Counted from the stretch's first letter, positions 9,044 to 19,682 are shown. The stretch: DNA of 64,000 nt from Marinospirillum celere (GCF_900112235.1 NZ_FOLH01000003.1:1-64000); one strand, 5' to 3'. The notes: generated from the sequence alone by a model not told the origin. Numbers and translations are program-made.

Positions 9044-11844
9044 CCGCTTCCAGTAATCGAACTGGTATGCCAGTCAGCTCTATATCCATTTTGCTTCCAT
9101 TCCAGCAGCCTTTCAATTTCCTGAAAGAGTTGCTCTAAACTGATAGCTACCAGGCGATGCTGTTTGGCTTTTAATTGGGTTTCCAGGGCTTCTGTTAACT
9201 GGGCAAGGTCAGGCACTCCACAGTAACGACTGGCACCATGTAAACGGTGCACCGCATCAATCAATGCCATTTCCTGTTCGTTGGCCAAAGCCTGCTCGAT
9301 TGCTTCTTTACTCTCCTCCAGTGAAGCTAGTAATAAACCCAGCAACTCATCAGCTAACTCTGGCCTTCCTGCTGCCAAGCGTACTCCTAAATCTCTATCT
9401 ACCGGGCAAGGAACAGCCACTTCTTCTAAAGCCGGATAGCTCAGATTTTCACCCAACCAACGATGCAAAATATCCGTTAAAAGCTTTTCATTCAGGGGTT
9501 TGATCAAGATGTCATTGAGGCCCGCTTGCAGCCAACCAGCACGCTCTTCAGCAACAGCATGAGCGGTTAATGCAATAATCGGCAAGCTGCGATATTGGTG
9601 CCCCAGTGAACGTATCCTTCGTGTTGCTTCCACGCCATCCATTTCCGGCATCTGAATATCCATCAAGATAAGATCAACCGGCTCTTGTTTGACCACTTCC
9701 ACAGCTTCCTGTCCGGTACGCGCCTCACAGGTTTCATAACCCAATTGCTGCAAGAGAGTGACCAGCAACAACAGGTTCGAAGGCGTATCATCAACAGACA
9801 GAATTTTTGCCACTGCCTGCTTCTTATCCAGTTTAAATGGGTTTTCATCCTGTTCACTGGTCAGATATTTCTTGGGCAAACTCTGCTCCAGAAGGATACT
9901 CAGAGCTTCCTTCAGACGGTTTCCGGACAAGGGCTTTAGAAGCAAGTGCTCACTAACCTTTGGTCTAAAGCGCGCATGAACTTCAGGTTCTGAGGTATTT
10001 AAAAGCAGTAGGCAAGACAGCTGGTGGCTGCGTACTTGCTCTAGCACATTAAGCCAGCTGCTGGAAGCTGCTTCATCGCTATTCATACCCACCAACGCCA
10101 AGTCTATCGGCTGCTCCTTAACTGCTTGTAGGAGGGCTTCGGGTGATTCAGCGGTAATCACTTCAGCACCCCAGTTACTTAATTGATGGCTCCAGGCCTG
10201 GCGTGTTAACCGATGGGTTTCTAAAACAGCCAGCTTGCGTCCTTCCAGCCAAGGCTGAGGCTCAGGAGCTGCCTCGACCACCTCAAGCGGCAGGGTAAAC
10301 CAGAAGGTCGACCCTTCACCCACTTCACTGTCCATACCTATTTGCCCACCCATCTGCTGCACCAACTGCTTACAGATCGCCAAGCCCAAACCGGTTCCGC
10401 CAAACTGGCGTGTTTGTGAAGTATCTGCTTGAGAAAAGGCCTGGAAAAGCTTTTGCCGCTGGGCAGCATTCAAGCCTACACCGGTATCAGTAACGGCAAT
10501 ACGCAGGGAGCTTTTATGGCCAACAGTCAAATCGCCTGGTTCTTCATCATCCAGCATGATCCGAACAACCACTTCCCCTTGCTCGGTAAACTTCAAGGCA
10601 TTACTTACCAAATTGCTCAAGAGTTGCTTAAGACGCAGGGGATCACTTTTAACCAACTGAGGAACATCATCATAAATCAGCCCCAGCAAATCCAAGTTTT
10701 GCCTATGGGCTTGGGGAGCAAGCATTGCCAGGGATGTATCCAGTAGCTCCCGGAGGTCCACAGCCTCTTCTTCCAAAACCAGTTTGCCTGCTTCAATTTT
10801 GGAAAAATCTAGAATATCGTTAATGATACCCAGCATGGTTTCCGAAGCACCAAGAATATGGCCCAGGTATTCTTTTTGACGGACGTCCAGGTGGGTACGT
10901 GATAAGAGGTTAGAAAAACCGATAATGCCATTCAGTGGCGTTCTGATTTCATGGCTCATATTGGCCAGGAATTCTGATTTGATTCGGCTGGCACGCAAAG
11001 CATCTTTGCGTGCTCTATCCAGTTCAATGTTTTTAATTTCGATGGTTTCCAGGCTGCGGGATGCATCCTCACGCACCTCTTCAATGGACTGCAAGAGCTG
11101 GTCTTCGCGCTGACTCAGCTCTCCAGTCAGGCTGCCGATACTTTGCTGAAGACCCTGAAGTTCTTGAATTGCTGAGGTAGGCAAGCTTGGTGGCTGCTCA
11201 CCTTCGGCAATTTGTCCCAAAGAAGTTGTCGCCAGATCCAGGCGTTGGCCCAGATAACGTGAAAGATACAAGAGCAAAAATAAGCTCAATACAAACAGCA
11301 GCAAAACCAAAAGGCCGCCCATCAGCAAGAGTCGATATTTGTTGAGCAAAGTAGGTGTTCGTGAGAGCTCCAGTTCAGCCCAGCCCAGTAAGAGTGAGTT
11401 TTCACCGGCTTGCAGACGGCTTAAATCCCGACCTGATGAAAGCTGATAGATGGGTTCGATAAACCTCAGGGTTTCCTGCTCGACTGCCAGTTGTGATTGA
11501 TTGGACCAACGTAGTTCCTGATTGCTGCTTTCTAGGGGCCGCATACTTGGCCCAGCATGCAAGAGACTGGAGCGCTGGCGATCATAAATGGAAAAAGCCC
11601 GAACATCAGCCGTTTCCAGAAGCTGTTCAGAGAGGCTGCGCAGTTGTGGCAAGCGGTCGGTGTCTTCGAGTTGCACCGCCAGGCTAGGACCAAGGTTTTT
11701 GAGAGTTAAGCGCCCGCGTTCTATCAACTGTTCTTCCAAGCTGGAAAAATAGCTTTGCAGCAGCCAGCCTCCGCCAAGCAGAATCAATAGCCAGACGGGT
11801 AAAAAGCAACAGATTAATAACCAGTTTCTAAGTGACAGGGGCAT
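9040..11844 (-). CDS. gacS: Hybrid sensor histidine kinase GacS/BarA
   Basis: Sensor of the GacS/GacA (BarA/UvrY) system that controls the Csr/Rsm small RNAs. Order of parts: TM1 (about residues 8-30), periplasmic domain, TM2 (about 165-190), HAMP, HisKA ([15 protein letters not shown], phospho-His), HATPase ([13 protein letters not shown]), a receiver-like domain, a full receiver ([13 protein letters not shown]) and a C-terminal Hpt ([12 protein letters not shown]). The receiver-like domain has LALVGMNSD where the phospho-Asp should be, so it is probably inactive. The start is set at 11844, with AAGGA upstream; a longer frame to 11904 only runs back into mazG. It overlaps mazG by 17 nt. Confidence 0.92.
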   Translation of the reverse strand: MPLSLRNWLLICCFLPVWLLILLGGGWLLQSYFSSLEEQLIERGRLTLKNLGPSLAVQLEDTDRLPQLRSLSEQLLETADVRAFSIYDRQRSSLLHAGPSMRPLESSNQELRWSNQSQLAVEQETLRFIEPIYQLSSGRDLSRLQAGENSLLLGWAELELSRTPTLLNKYRLLLMGGLLVLLLFVLSLFLLLYLSRYLGQRLDLATTSLGQIAEGEQPPSLPTSAIQELQGLQQSIGSLTGELSQREDQLLQSIEEVREDASRSLETIEIKNIELDRARKDALRASRIKSEFLANMSHEIRTPLNGIIGFSNLLSRTHLDVRQKEYLGHILGASETMLGIINDILDFSKIEAGKLVLEEEAVDLRELLDTSLAMLAPQAHRQNLDLLGLIYDDVPQLVKSDPLRLKQLLSNLVSNALKFTEQGEVVVRIMLDDEEPGDLTVGHKSSLRIAVTDTGVGLNAAQRQKLFQAFSQADTSQTRQFGGTGLGLAICKQLVQQMGGQIGMDSEVGEGSTFWFTLPLEVVEAAPEPQPWLEGRKLAVLETHRLTRQAWSHQLSNWGAEVITAESPEALLQAVKEQPIDLALVGMNSDEAASSSWLNVLEQVRSHQLSCLLLLNTSEPEVHARFRPKVSEHLLLKPLSGNRLKEALSILLEQSLPKKYLTSEQDENPFKLDKKQAVAKILSVDDTPSNLLLLVTLLQQLGYETCEARTGQEAVEVVKQEPVDLILMDIQMPEMDGVEATRRIRSLGHQYRSLPIIALTAHAVAEERAGWLQAGLNDILIKPLNEKLLTDILHRWLGENLSYPALEEVAVPCPVDRDLGVRLAAGRPELADELLGLLLASLEESKEAIEQALANEQEMALIDAVHRLHGASRYCGVPDLAQLTEALETQLKAKQHRLVAISLEQLFQEIERLLEWKQNGYRADWHTSSITGSG

Positions 11845-12694
11845 TCCGGCTTTCCTTGCGCTTGGCTTCCTGCCAGTAACCTTCCAGGGTTTGCAGGGGA
11901 ACACGGGTGGCTGGATTGCTCTGACGCTCTTCAGTTAACATCTGACCCGCTGCGGCACTGAGCGCTTCAACTTCGCGAAAGCGCCGCTCAAATTTGCGGT
12001 TGGTTGAGCGTACAGCGGTTTCCGGGTCTACCTTGAGGTGGCGGGCCAGATTGACACTGGCAAAGATAAAGTCACCCACCTCATCAACAACTGCGGCCTG
12101 ATCGCCAGAAGCAAGGGCTTCACGAATTTCAGCCAATTCTTCTTCCAGCTTATCCAACACCTGGATCGCTTTGCCCCAGTCAAAACCGACCCGTGCTGCC
12201 CTTTTTTGTAATTTAAGGGCCCGGGTTACAGCAGGCAGGTTACTGGGCACACCATCCAGCGCTGAAACGGCTGCCTGCTTCTCTTTGCGCTCTTCAGCTT
12301 TGATGGCTTCCCAGGTATTTTTAACCTCAGCTTCACTTTTAACCTGGTCACCTGCCCGGCTTTGCAAATGGCCTTCAGGAAACACATGGGGGTGGCGACG
12401 CAGAAGTTTCCGTGTCAGTTCATCAACCACCTGGTGAAAATCAAAGCGTTGTTCCTCTTCACCAAAGCGCGCATAGTAAACAACCTGAAACAGCAGATCA
12501 CCCAGCTCTTCTTTAAGGTGGTCCAGGTCACCCCTTTCAATACAGTCAGCGACTTCATAAGCCTCTTCCAGAGTGTGGGGTACGATTGTTTCCCAGCTTT
12601 GTTTGAGATCCCAGGGGCAACCGTCCTTGGGATCACGCAAACGGGCCATCAGGGTTAACAGATCTTCAAGCTTGTATTCAGGGGCCTTGGCCAC
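11828..12694 (-). CDS. mazG: Nucleoside triphosphate pyrophosphohydrolase MazG
   Basis: Hydrolyses (d)NTPs, including damaged ones, to monophosphates and pyrophosphate, and in E. coli lowers ppGpp under starvation. The 288-aa protein has two tandem MazG domains: the first near residues 30-105 with EEAYEVAD and [15 protein letters not shown] (metal-binding ExxE/ExxD), the second near 165-240 with [17 protein letters not shown]. It lies 15 nt after relA and overlaps gacS, so relA-mazG-gacS are probably co-transcribed. Confidence 0.95.
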   Translation of the reverse strand: MAKAPEYKLEDLLTLMARLRDPKDGCPWDLKQSWETIVPHTLEEAYEVADCIERGDLDHLKEELGDLLFQVVYYARFGEEEQRFDFHQVVDELTRKLLRRHPHVFPEGHLQSRAGDQVKSEAEVKNTWEAIKAEERKEKQAAVSALDGVPSNLPAVTRALKLQKRAARVGFDWGKAIQVLDKLEEELAEIREALASGDQAAVVDEVGDFIFASVNLARHLKVDPETAVRSTNRKFERRFREVEALSAAAGQMLTEERQSNPATRVPLQTLEGYWQEAKRKESRNAPVT

Positions 12695-12709
12695 AGGCAG
12701 CTCCTTTAA

Positions 12710-14968
12710 TCAGTGTTTTGAGTTCTGGCGAAAACGTTGAACATCAACAACATTGGGCAACTGGTTAAGACGGTTAAGCACCTGCCCCAAGGCTTCCAGT
12801 CCCGCCACTTCAAGGGTAATCAAAATATTGGCCAGATTTTCTTTTTTATCTGTCAAGGTGTTCACGGAAAGAACATTCACCTTTTCATTGGCCAATATCA
12901 GGGTAATGTCTCTCAACAGCCCCGTTCTGTCCCAGGCCTTAATGCGAATATCCACTGGGTACATCTGGGTTTTCTTATGACCCCACTCAACATTAACCAA
13001 GCGATTGGGGTCTTCAGCCCTCAGTTGGTTAACATTGCTACAGTCCTGACGGTGAATGGTCACGCCCCGGCCTATGGTGATATAGCCTACAATATCGTCA
13101 CCAGGCAAGGGTTGACAGCAACGTGCCATCTGGGTCATCAGGTTGCCAACACCCAGAATCGTAATATCGTCTTTACCACTCTCTTTACGACTGCCTGGGC
13201 GGGTCAACAAACGGTCCAACTGATCCAGATCTTCCGTTTCACCAAACAAGTGTTGAGCCATGGATAGGACCTGACCAGGCCGCAGATCACCTGCGCCCAA
13301 GGCAGCAAAAAGATCTTCTTCAGCATGCAGGTTCATTGCCTTGGCCAGAGCATCAAGGTCCAACCCCTCCAAACCCAGGCGTTTGAATTCCTTCTCGATC
13401 AGCTGACGCCCCTCTTCAACATTCTTGCCTCTATCTTGAAGCTTGAACCACTGCTGAATTTTGGCCCGGCAGCGTGAGGTTTTCACATAGCCCAATGAAG
13501 GGTTAAGCCAGTCACGACTGGGAGCCCCTTCCCCGCTGGTGGTCAGAATTTCTATCTGCTCACCGGTTTTCAGGCTGTAATTCAAGGGAACGATGCGACC
13601 ATTGACCTTGGCACCCCGACAACGATGACCGATTTCTGTGTGGACACGATAGGCAAAATCGATAGGGGTTGCATCCTGGGGCAGGTCAATAACATGGCCA
13701 TCGGGCGTAAATACATAAATTCTATCGGGTGCTACATCATTTTGGAGCTCTTCACGAATGCCTGAAGCATCGCCCACTTCTTCATGCCATTCCAGAACCT
13801 GGCGCAACCAGGCAATCTTTTCTTCATAGGCATTACTTTTTCCGGCAGCATCAGTGCCCTTATAACGCCAGTGTGCACACACACCCAGTTCAGCTTCATC
13901 ATGCATTGCATAGGTACGAATTTGCACTTCCAGAACCTTGCCTTCAGGCCCTATCACCGCAGTATGCAAGGAACGATAACCATTGTCCTTGGGGGTCGCT
14001 ATATAGTCATCAAATTCATTGGGAATATGCTTGAACATTGAGTGGACAATACCCAGCACGGCATAACAATCTCGCACCTCAGGGACCAATACCCTGACCG
14101 CACGCACATCATAAACCTGAGAAAAATCGATCTTCTTGCGCTTCATTTTGCGCCAGATTGAATAGATATGCTTGGCACGCCCCTGTAGGTCGGCATTGGC
14201 AATACCCTGTGCTTGTATCGCATCTTCCAGCTGCTGGATGACCTTTTGGATATAGCCATCACGATCCAGGCGCTTTTCGGCCAAAAGCCGGGCAATGTAT
14301 TTGTAGCTATCTTCTTCCAGGTAGCGGAAAGACAGGTCTTCCAGTTCCCACTTGATATGACCTATTCCCAAGCGATGTGCCAGTGGGGCATAGATTTCAA
14401 AGACTTCACGGGCAACCCTCAAACGCTTCTCACGCGGTGCTGTCTTGACTTGACGCAAAGCACAGGTGCGCTCAGCCAGCTTGATCAAGGCCACACGAAC
14501 ATCATCAACCACAGCTACCAGCATTTTACGCAGCTGCTCCAGTTGGTTTTGTTTTTGGCCAAAGGCGGGGGTATCGGTGGTTTGAATCTGGCTGATTGCA
14601 GCCATTTGCTGAACACCGGCAATCAGAATGGCGACTGTCTTACCAAATTTCTTTTCAACCGCTTCCAGGCCTAGCAGCTCCTCCCTAACACCACGGTAGA
14701 GCAAAGCTGCAATCAGGGTGTCATCATCCATACGCAGCTCGCCGAGAATGTCCGCCATTTCCAAACCAGTACGAAAGTTGCTTGCTCCTTCATACCATTG
14801 ACGATTTTCCTCCCTGGCTTTGCGCTCTAAATCTGCAGCCAGTTCACAAGCCTGACGGACACGTGCAGGGTCACTTAGGTGTACGTCATCCTGGAGGTGG
14901 CAAAGCCAGAGATCCAGATCAACATTGCCATCCTCTTTCAGAGGCTGGTCATCTCTTACTTTTACCAT
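12710..14968 (-). CDS. relA: GTP pyrophosphokinase RelA
   Basis: Ribosome-associated (p)ppGpp synthetase. The 752-aa protein has a degenerate hydrolase domain: the HD pair of SpoT is replaced (LIAALLYRGVREE), so it is synthetase-only, i.e. RelA. The synthetase domain has YDVRAVRVLV and DYIATPKDNGYRSLHTAV, followed by TGS (RIYVFTPDGHVIDLP), a conserved Cys/zinc-finger segment (ARCCQPLPGDDIVGYI) and a C-terminal ACT domain. SD AGGAAA precedes the ATG. It is 33 nt after cysM. Confidence 0.97.
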   Translation of the reverse strand: MVKVRDDQPLKEDGNVDLDLWLCHLQDDVHLSDPARVRQACELAADLERKAREENRQWYEGASNFRTGLEMADILGELRMDDDTLIAALLYRGVREELLGLEAVEKKFGKTVAILIAGVQQMAAISQIQTTDTPAFGQKQNQLEQLRKMLVAVVDDVRVALIKLAERTCALRQVKTAPREKRLRVAREVFEIYAPLAHRLGIGHIKWELEDLSFRYLEEDSYKYIARLLAEKRLDRDGYIQKVIQQLEDAIQAQGIANADLQGRAKHIYSIWRKMKRKKIDFSQVYDVRAVRVLVPEVRDCYAVLGIVHSMFKHIPNEFDDYIATPKDNGYRSLHTAVIGPEGKVLEVQIRTYAMHDEAELGVCAHWRYKGTDAAGKSNAYEEKIAWLRQVLEWHEEVGDASGIREELQNDVAPDRIYVFTPDGHVIDLPQDATPIDFAYRVHTEIGHRCRGAKVNGRIVPLNYSLKTGEQIEILTTSGEGAPSRDWLNPSLGYVKTSRCRAKIQQWFKLQDRGKNVEEGRQLIEKEFKRLGLEGLDLDALAKAMNLHAEEDLFAALGAGDLRPGQVLSMAQHLFGETEDLDQLDRLLTRPGSRKESGKDDITILGVGNLMTQMARCCQPLPGDDIVGYITIGRGVTIHRQDCSNVNQLRAEDPNRLVNVEWGHKKTQMYPVDIRIKAWDRTGLLRDITLILANEKVNVLSVNTLTDKKENLANILITLEVAGLEALGQVLNRLNQLPNVVDVQRFRQNSKH

Positions 14969-15001
14969 GGTGTTTCCTGTTCAGCCTGGGTGAATTCATT
15001 G

Positions 15002-15910
15002 TTAGTGTTCAGCAAAAACACCCGTTGATAGATAGCGATCACCCCGGTCACAAATAATGGCCACGATCACGGCATTCTCCAAGTGTTCAGCCAGACGCAG
15101 AGCACCGGCAATAGAACCACCAGAGGAAACACCGGCAAAAATACCTTCTTCACGAGCCAAACGGCGCATGGTTATTTCGGCTTCCTGCTGGCCAATGTCG
15201 ATGACCTGATCAACACCGGAGGGATCAAAAATACTCGGCAGATATTCTTCAGGCCAGCGACGTATTCCGGGAATACTGGCCCCTTCTGAGGGCTGCAGAC
15301 CAACAATCTGCACCTGCGGATTTTGTTCTTTCAGGTAGCGGCCCGTCCCCATAATGGTGCCTGTGGTACCCATGGAACTCACAAAATGGGTCACCTTGCC
15401 CTGGGTCTGCTGCCAGATTTCCGGGCCCGTTGTTTTGTAATGTGCCAAGGGGTTATCGGCATTGCCAAACTGGTTTAAAACCTTACCACGCCCCTCTTGC
15501 TCCATCTTCAAAGCCAGGTCCCGCGCCCCTTCCATACTTGCTTCCTTGCTGACCTGGATGAGTTCAGCACCATAAGCCTGCATCGACCATTTGCGTTCTT
15601 CTGATGAGTTTTCCGGCATGATTAGAATCATTTTATAGCCCATAACCGCAGCAGCCATTGCAAGGGCTATACCGGTATTGCCGGAAGTGGCTTCAATAAT
15701 CGTATCGCCCGGATGGATATCACCTCTGGCTTCGGCTTCGCGTATCATCGAAAAAGCCGGTCGATCCTTGACTGAGCCTGCAGGATTGTCGCCTTCCAGC
15801 TTGGCCAAAAGCGTATTATTGCGTCCGGCAGTCATGCGCTGTAAACGAACGAGAGGAGTATTGCCAACCAAATCTGCTACGGTTGGCCAGGGGGAAAGGC
15901 TAGTGGTCAT
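15002..15910 (-). CDS. cysM: Cysteine synthase B (O-acetylserine sulfhydrylase)
   Basis: PLP enzyme that forms cysteine from O-acetylserine and sulfide or thiosulfate. The motifs are NPAGSVKDRPAFSM (Schiff-base Lys), EATSGNTGIALAM (substrate loop) and GVSSGGSIAGAL. Total length of about 302 aa and the RKWSMQAYGAELIQV segment fit CysM rather than CysK. The ATG at 15910 has GGAG 12 nt upstream; an in-frame TTG at 15928 is the alternative. It is the first gene of the cysM-relA-mazG-gacS run. In Pseudomonas the gacS locus also holds cysM and relA-mazG, but with rlmD between. Confidence 0.93.
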   Translation of the reverse strand: MTTSLSPWPTVADLVGNTPLVRLQRMTAGRNNTLLAKLEGDNPAGSVKDRPAFSMIREAEARGDIHPGDTIIEATSGNTGIALAMAAAVMGYKMILIMPENSSEERKWSMQAYGAELIQVSKEASMEGARDLALKMEQEGRGKVLNQFGNADNPLAHYKTTGPEIWQQTQGKVTHFVSSMGTTGTIMGTGRYLKEQNPQVQIVGLQPSEGASIPGIRRWPEEYLPSIFDPSGVDQVIDIGQQEAEITMRRLAREEGIFAGVSSGGSIAGALRLAEHLENAVIVAIICDRGDRYLSTGVFAEH

Positions 15911-15951
15911 ACCGAAATCTAACTCCAAAATAACTGTACGGGAGGCAGGGC

Positions 15952-16416
15952 TCAGGACAAGAGGTCAACCACCAACCCTTTGATGTTGAACAGTCGCCGA
16001 CTAATCGCCATGCGATCCTTTTGTTGATCCATCACCAAATGTAAAAGCTCTTCTGCTTCTTCATCAAGCTGACGAATAACCTGATGACGGTCTGCCGGGT
16101 GCCAGCCAGGACCGACGTTATCCACTTTAAAGCCGCCTTTGACGACCTTGGCGACCAAGTTAGACAGAAGGGTTCGAAAAACTTCCAGATTTCCGATAGT
16201 CGGGTTCCTTTCCAGCTCTTCTCCCGCCTTACCAAGCAGCTCTTGCAAATGTTTGAGTTCTTTTTTTAGTTCGCTGCGACCACCCACTGAAACCTGCTGC
16301 ATCAACTGCTCATTAAAGCTGTTTTTCTTTTCTTCTGCCTTATCTGACTTAGCTGCTGCTCGCCCTTTTTGTCCAGGAGAGCGCAGATTTTTCATCAGTG
16401 TATTGACAGGGATCAT
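15952..16416 (-). CDS. YaaR/DUF327-like protein
   Basis: A 154-aa, highly charged, helical protein. Residues 50-154 resemble the YaaR (DUF327) family: the stretch around EVFRTLLSNLVAKVVKGGFKV followed by a RQLDEEAEELLHLVMDQQ helix and the closing FNIKGLVVDLLS, where the family usually ends in an (E)I(K/R)GL(L/V)VDL motif. Its function is unknown; in Firmicutes the family sits near replication/recombination genes. It overlaps the preceding DUF2489-like gene by 4 nt (ATGA), so the two are translationally coupled. The family call is from recalled motif similarity. Confidence 0.55.
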   Translation of the reverse strand: MIPVNTLMKNLRSPGQKGRAAAKSDKAEEKKNSFNEQLMQQVSVGGRSELKKELKHLQELLGKAGEELERNPTIGNLEVFRTLLSNLVAKVVKGGFKVDNVGPGWHPADRHQVIRQLDEEAEELLHLVMDQQKDRMAISRRLFNIKGLVVDLLS

Positions 16417-16937
16417 GCTTTTTTACCGGCCGCTGCTGCATTGACAAACAAGGCATCAGAAGGCTTGACGCCCTGATCCAGACAGAACTGACGCAGAGCC
16501 TTGGCCCCTTCTTTGATTTGAGCTTCATACTGCTCTTCCAAAGCACGCCTTTCCTGATCCTGTTTTTCTTTTTCTTCACGAGGCAAGTCTTCACGAGCCT
16601 GGTGAGTTGCCAGGTGGCGAGCCTTTTGATGGACTTCATCAAAAACCACCAGATCCTTACGCAGAACGTGCCCACCTTCATCCAGCAGGTCGAGAAGCAC
16701 ACGAATTCTCAGGCAGCCTTCCGTTGGATTGACCTGCTCATCCTGAACAGCACGCGCCAGTATCTCAAGACTTTCAAGCAGGTTACTGCGAGCTTGTTGC
16801 AGTTCTTTTTCTTGAGCTTCCTTGGCTAAACCAGCCTGACGCTTGGCTTCCAAATGCAGATGCAGGGCATAACCGGCCAGAGGGATCAAAAAGGCAATGG
16901 CTGCCGCCAGAAGTATTGCCGCCGTATCTACAGTCAT
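16413..16937 (-). CDS. DUF2489-like membrane-anchored protein
   Basis: A 174-aa protein with one N-terminal membrane segment (about residues 5-27) followed by a long charged, coiled-coil-rich cytoplasmic part. The core GCLRIRVLLDLLDEGGHV and the segment VFDEVHQKARHLATHQAR resemble DUF2489 proteins of Pseudomonas and relatives, whose role is unknown. The start has AGAGAGG upstream. It is the first gene of a two-gene unit with the YaaR-like protein, just past the ppc terminator. Confidence 0.65.
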   Translation of the reverse strand: MTVDTAAILLAAAIAFLIPLAGYALHLHLEAKRQAGLAKEAQEKELQQARSNLLESLEILARAVQDEQVNPTEGCLRIRVLLDLLDEGGHVLRKDLVVFDEVHQKARHLATHQAREDLPREEKEKQDQERRALEEQYEAQIKEGAKALRQFCLDQGVKPSDALFVNAAAAGKKA

Positions 16938-16970
16938 GTCGAACCTCTCTCCAGTTGTTCAGGTCAAAAT

Positions 16971-16998
16971 AAAAAAAGGGGGCCTGAATTCAGCCCCC
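16971..16998 (-). terminator. Rho-independent terminator of ppc
   Basis: On the minus strand a GC-rich stem (GGGGG/CCCCC with the palindrome CTGAATTCAG between) is followed by seven U. It lies 30 nt after the ppc stop and before the DUF2489-like gene, so ppc is transcribed separately. Confidence 0.8.
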
Positions 16999-17027
16999 AA
17001 GGATAGCAGATAGGAAGATTGAGGGCA

Positions 17028-19682
17028 CTAGCCGGTATTGCGTAAACCGGCCGCTATACCCGCCATAGTCACCATTAAGGCTCTTTCCAGAGTTTCTGGC
17101 TTCACATTCACTGAGCACTGACCGTCCGTTTCACAAGCACGCACACGCAACAAAAGTTCAGCCTGCAACTGGTGCAAGGGAATGATGTAAGGGTTACGCA
17201 CATGAATGGCCTGCCGGGTTAAAGGCACCAGCTCCAAGAGCTCCTGCTGCTCACGCAATTCCAACAAGTGAGTCATTAGATCACTGACCCGCTGACGGAG
17301 TTCCTGACCTAGGGGTTTTAAATCCTCTTCAACCAAAACATCTTCGTACTCTTGAACCGATGGCAAATCGATTTTTGCCAGCACCATTTCCAACATATCG
17401 ATGTTGCTGGCAAAGAAAGGCCAGCCTTCGATCATTTCCCGCAATTGCTCAGTTTTTCCTGCCTGAATGGATTCAATCAAAGCTTGATCACTGCCCAACC
17501 AGGCTGGCAGCATCAAGCGCACCTGGGTCCAGGCAAAAATCCAAGGAATTGCCCTTAGGCTTTCAATACCACCTGAAGCCTTACGTTTGGTCGGACGGCT
17601 ACCCAAAGGCAGCTTGGCCAACTCCTGCTCAGGGGTCATTTGTCTGAAGAAGCGCACAAAGTCAGGGTGTTCTCTAACCAGGGCGCGATAACTGAGTACT
17701 GAACGTTCAGCCAGCTGGTTCATCAGTGCCCGCCACTCAGGCCGGGGAGCCGGAGGCGGTGCCAGAGTGGCTTCGAGAACAGCACTGGTGTAGACCTCCA
17801 AAGCGCGTTCAGCCAGCGCAGGCAAACCAAATTTAAAGCGAATCATCTCGCCCTGCTCAGTGACCCGTAACCGCCCCTGCACTGAGCCAGGAGGCTGGGC
17901 AAGGATGGCCGCTTGTGTAGGTCCACCACCCCGACCCACAGTACCGCCACGACCATGGAAGAGGGTGAGATGCACCTGATGTCGGGCACAAATCTCGGTA
18001 ACGGCTTCCTGAGCACGATATTGGGCCCAGGAAGCCGCCAACTGGCCAGCATCCTTGGCTGAATCTGAATAACCAATCATGACTTCCTGGCGGCCAGAAG
18101 AATACTGCTGATACCAAGGCAGGGATAACAGTTGATCAATCACTTCGGGGGCTCTATCCAGATCCGCCAGAGTTTCAAACAAGGGCACTATTCGCAGTGG
18201 ACGATCCACGCCAGCGGTTTTCAACAGAAGCGCAACGGCCAGAACATCTGATGGCTGGGCTGCCATGGAAATAATATAGGCACCCAGGGCATCAGGACGC
18301 TCACCGGCCAGCACCTGACAGGTGTCCAGAACCTCTCGGGTTTCATCACTGCAAGGCCAGCTGGCTGGAAGCAGTGGCCGCGGGTTATCCAGCTCTCGGG
18401 TTAAAAATGCAATCTTTTCCTGTTCACTCCAACTGGAGTAATCCCCCAGACCCAGGAAAGCTGTGGCCTCTGCCAAGGCCTGGCGGTGCCTGGGAGCTTC
18501 CTGGCGCACATCCATGCTGAGCAGGTTCATGCCAAAGACGGCCAGTCTGCGTAAAATGGATTTCAACAAGCCATCCGCAATCACCTGCATGCCTTTTTCG
18601 CACAGGGATTCATAGCAAAGCAACAGTGGCTCTCTCAGACCATCGGCATCAAAAATAATGCGTTCATCATCGTAAGGCTGGCCATCCAGACGTGCTTTCA
18701 ACCAGTCCAGCGTTGCCCGCAGCCTTTCTCGCACTTCTCCCAAGAGCACCCGGTAGGGTTCTTTGACCGGCCCCACACGACTGATTAAGGCATCACTGGC
18801 TGCATGCATGGATAGCTCAGAACGCAGCTGATCAATATCACGATGATAGAGGTCGGCCGCCATCCAGCGGGACAGCCAGAGCACTTCCTGGGTAATTCTT
18901 GCGGTCACTCTGGGATTGCCATCGCGATCACCCCCCATCCAGGAGGCAAAACGTATCGGTGCTGCATCCAACGGCAGCTTGCTTCCCGTCAAGTCTTCGA
19001 GCTGTTCATCCAGAGCCTGGTAATAAGCAGGTATGGCATCCCACAAAGAATTTTCAATCACTGCAAAGCCCCATTTGGCTTCATCCACTGGCGAAGGCCG
19101 CTGACTCCGAATCTCATCGGTATGCCAGGCTTGGGCAATTAGTTCTTCCAGGCGCTTAAGAACGAGAAGGCGTTTTTTCTCATTGGGTGCATTTTCATAA
19201 TGATCCAGGCAGGCATCCAGAGCATCATACTTTTGAATCAGGGTCCGCCGACTAACTTCCGTAGGATGGGCCGTAAATACCAATTCCACCTGCTGGGTTT
19301 TTAATGCTTCGAAAATTTGCTGGGAGGTAATGCCTTGGGCTTTTAGCTCTTCAAGCAGACGGCTAAACCCTGGCTGCTCACCGCGACGATAATCCTCCAC
19401 TACTCTTTCTCGTGCCCGGTAGTGCTGTTCCGCCGCATTGGCAAGGTTTAAAAACTGGGTAAAAGCACGGGCTACAGGCAGCAGCTCATCATCCTTGAGA
19501 TTATCCAGTGCCTGGCTCAATTCCTGATGCGAAGCCTCGCCCTGGTGCACTTTTTTGGAAAGCACCCGAATCGATTCAATCAACTCCAGAAAGTCTTCCC
19601 CCAGAGCAGCACTCATCGTGTGCCCCAGGCCTTCACCAAGAATTCTAACCTGTTCCCGCAAGGACGCATCCAGATTGGTCAT
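17028..19682 (-). CDS. ppc: Phosphoenolpyruvate carboxylase
   Basis: Anaplerotic enzyme forming oxaloacetate from PEP and bicarbonate. It is 884 aa, as in other proteobacteria. The catalytic His is in VFTAHPTEVSRR (about residue 137); the glycine-rich FHGRGGTVGRGGGPTQ loop and KASGGIESLRAIPWIFAWTQ are present. The C terminus ends RNTG, as in nearly all bacterial PEPCs. It has its own terminator and stands divergent from the tRNA cluster. Confidence 0.98.
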   Translation of the reverse strand: MTNLDASLREQVRILGEGLGHTMSAALGEDFLELIESIRVLSKKVHQGEASHQELSQALDNLKDDELLPVARAFTQFLNLANAAEQHYRARERVVEDYRRGEQPGFSRLLEELKAQGITSQQIFEALKTQQVELVFTAHPTEVSRRTLIQKYDALDACLDHYENAPNEKKRLLVLKRLEELIAQAWHTDEIRSQRPSPVDEAKWGFAVIENSLWDAIPAYYQALDEQLEDLTGSKLPLDAAPIRFASWMGGDRDGNPRVTARITQEVLWLSRWMAADLYHRDIDQLRSELSMHAASDALISRVGPVKEPYRVLLGEVRERLRATLDWLKARLDGQPYDDERIIFDADGLREPLLLCYESLCEKGMQVIADGLLKSILRRLAVFGMNLLSMDVRQEAPRHRQALAEATAFLGLGDYSSWSEQEKIAFLTRELDNPRPLLPASWPCSDETREVLDTCQVLAGERPDALGAYIISMAAQPSDVLAVALLLKTAGVDRPLRIVPLFETLADLDRAPEVIDQLLSLPWYQQYSSGRQEVMIGYSDSAKDAGQLAASWAQYRAQEAVTEICARHQVHLTLFHGRGGTVGRGGGPTQAAILAQPPGSVQGRLRVTEQGEMIRFKFGLPALAERALEVYTSAVLEATLAPPPAPRPEWRALMNQLAERSVLSYRALVREHPDFVRFFRQMTPEQELAKLPLGSRPTKRKASGGIESLRAIPWIFAWTQVRLMLPAWLGSDQALIESIQAGKTEQLREMIEGWPFFASNIDMLEMVLAKIDLPSVQEYEDVLVEEDLKPLGQELRQRVSDLMTHLLELREQQELLELVPLTRQAIHVRNPYIIPLHQLQAELLLRVRACETDGQCSVNVKPETLERALMVTMAGIAAGLRNTG

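Noticed and set aside
12737-13267. Open frame antisense to relA
   Set aside because: It is a shadow of a gene with a full RelA domain set.
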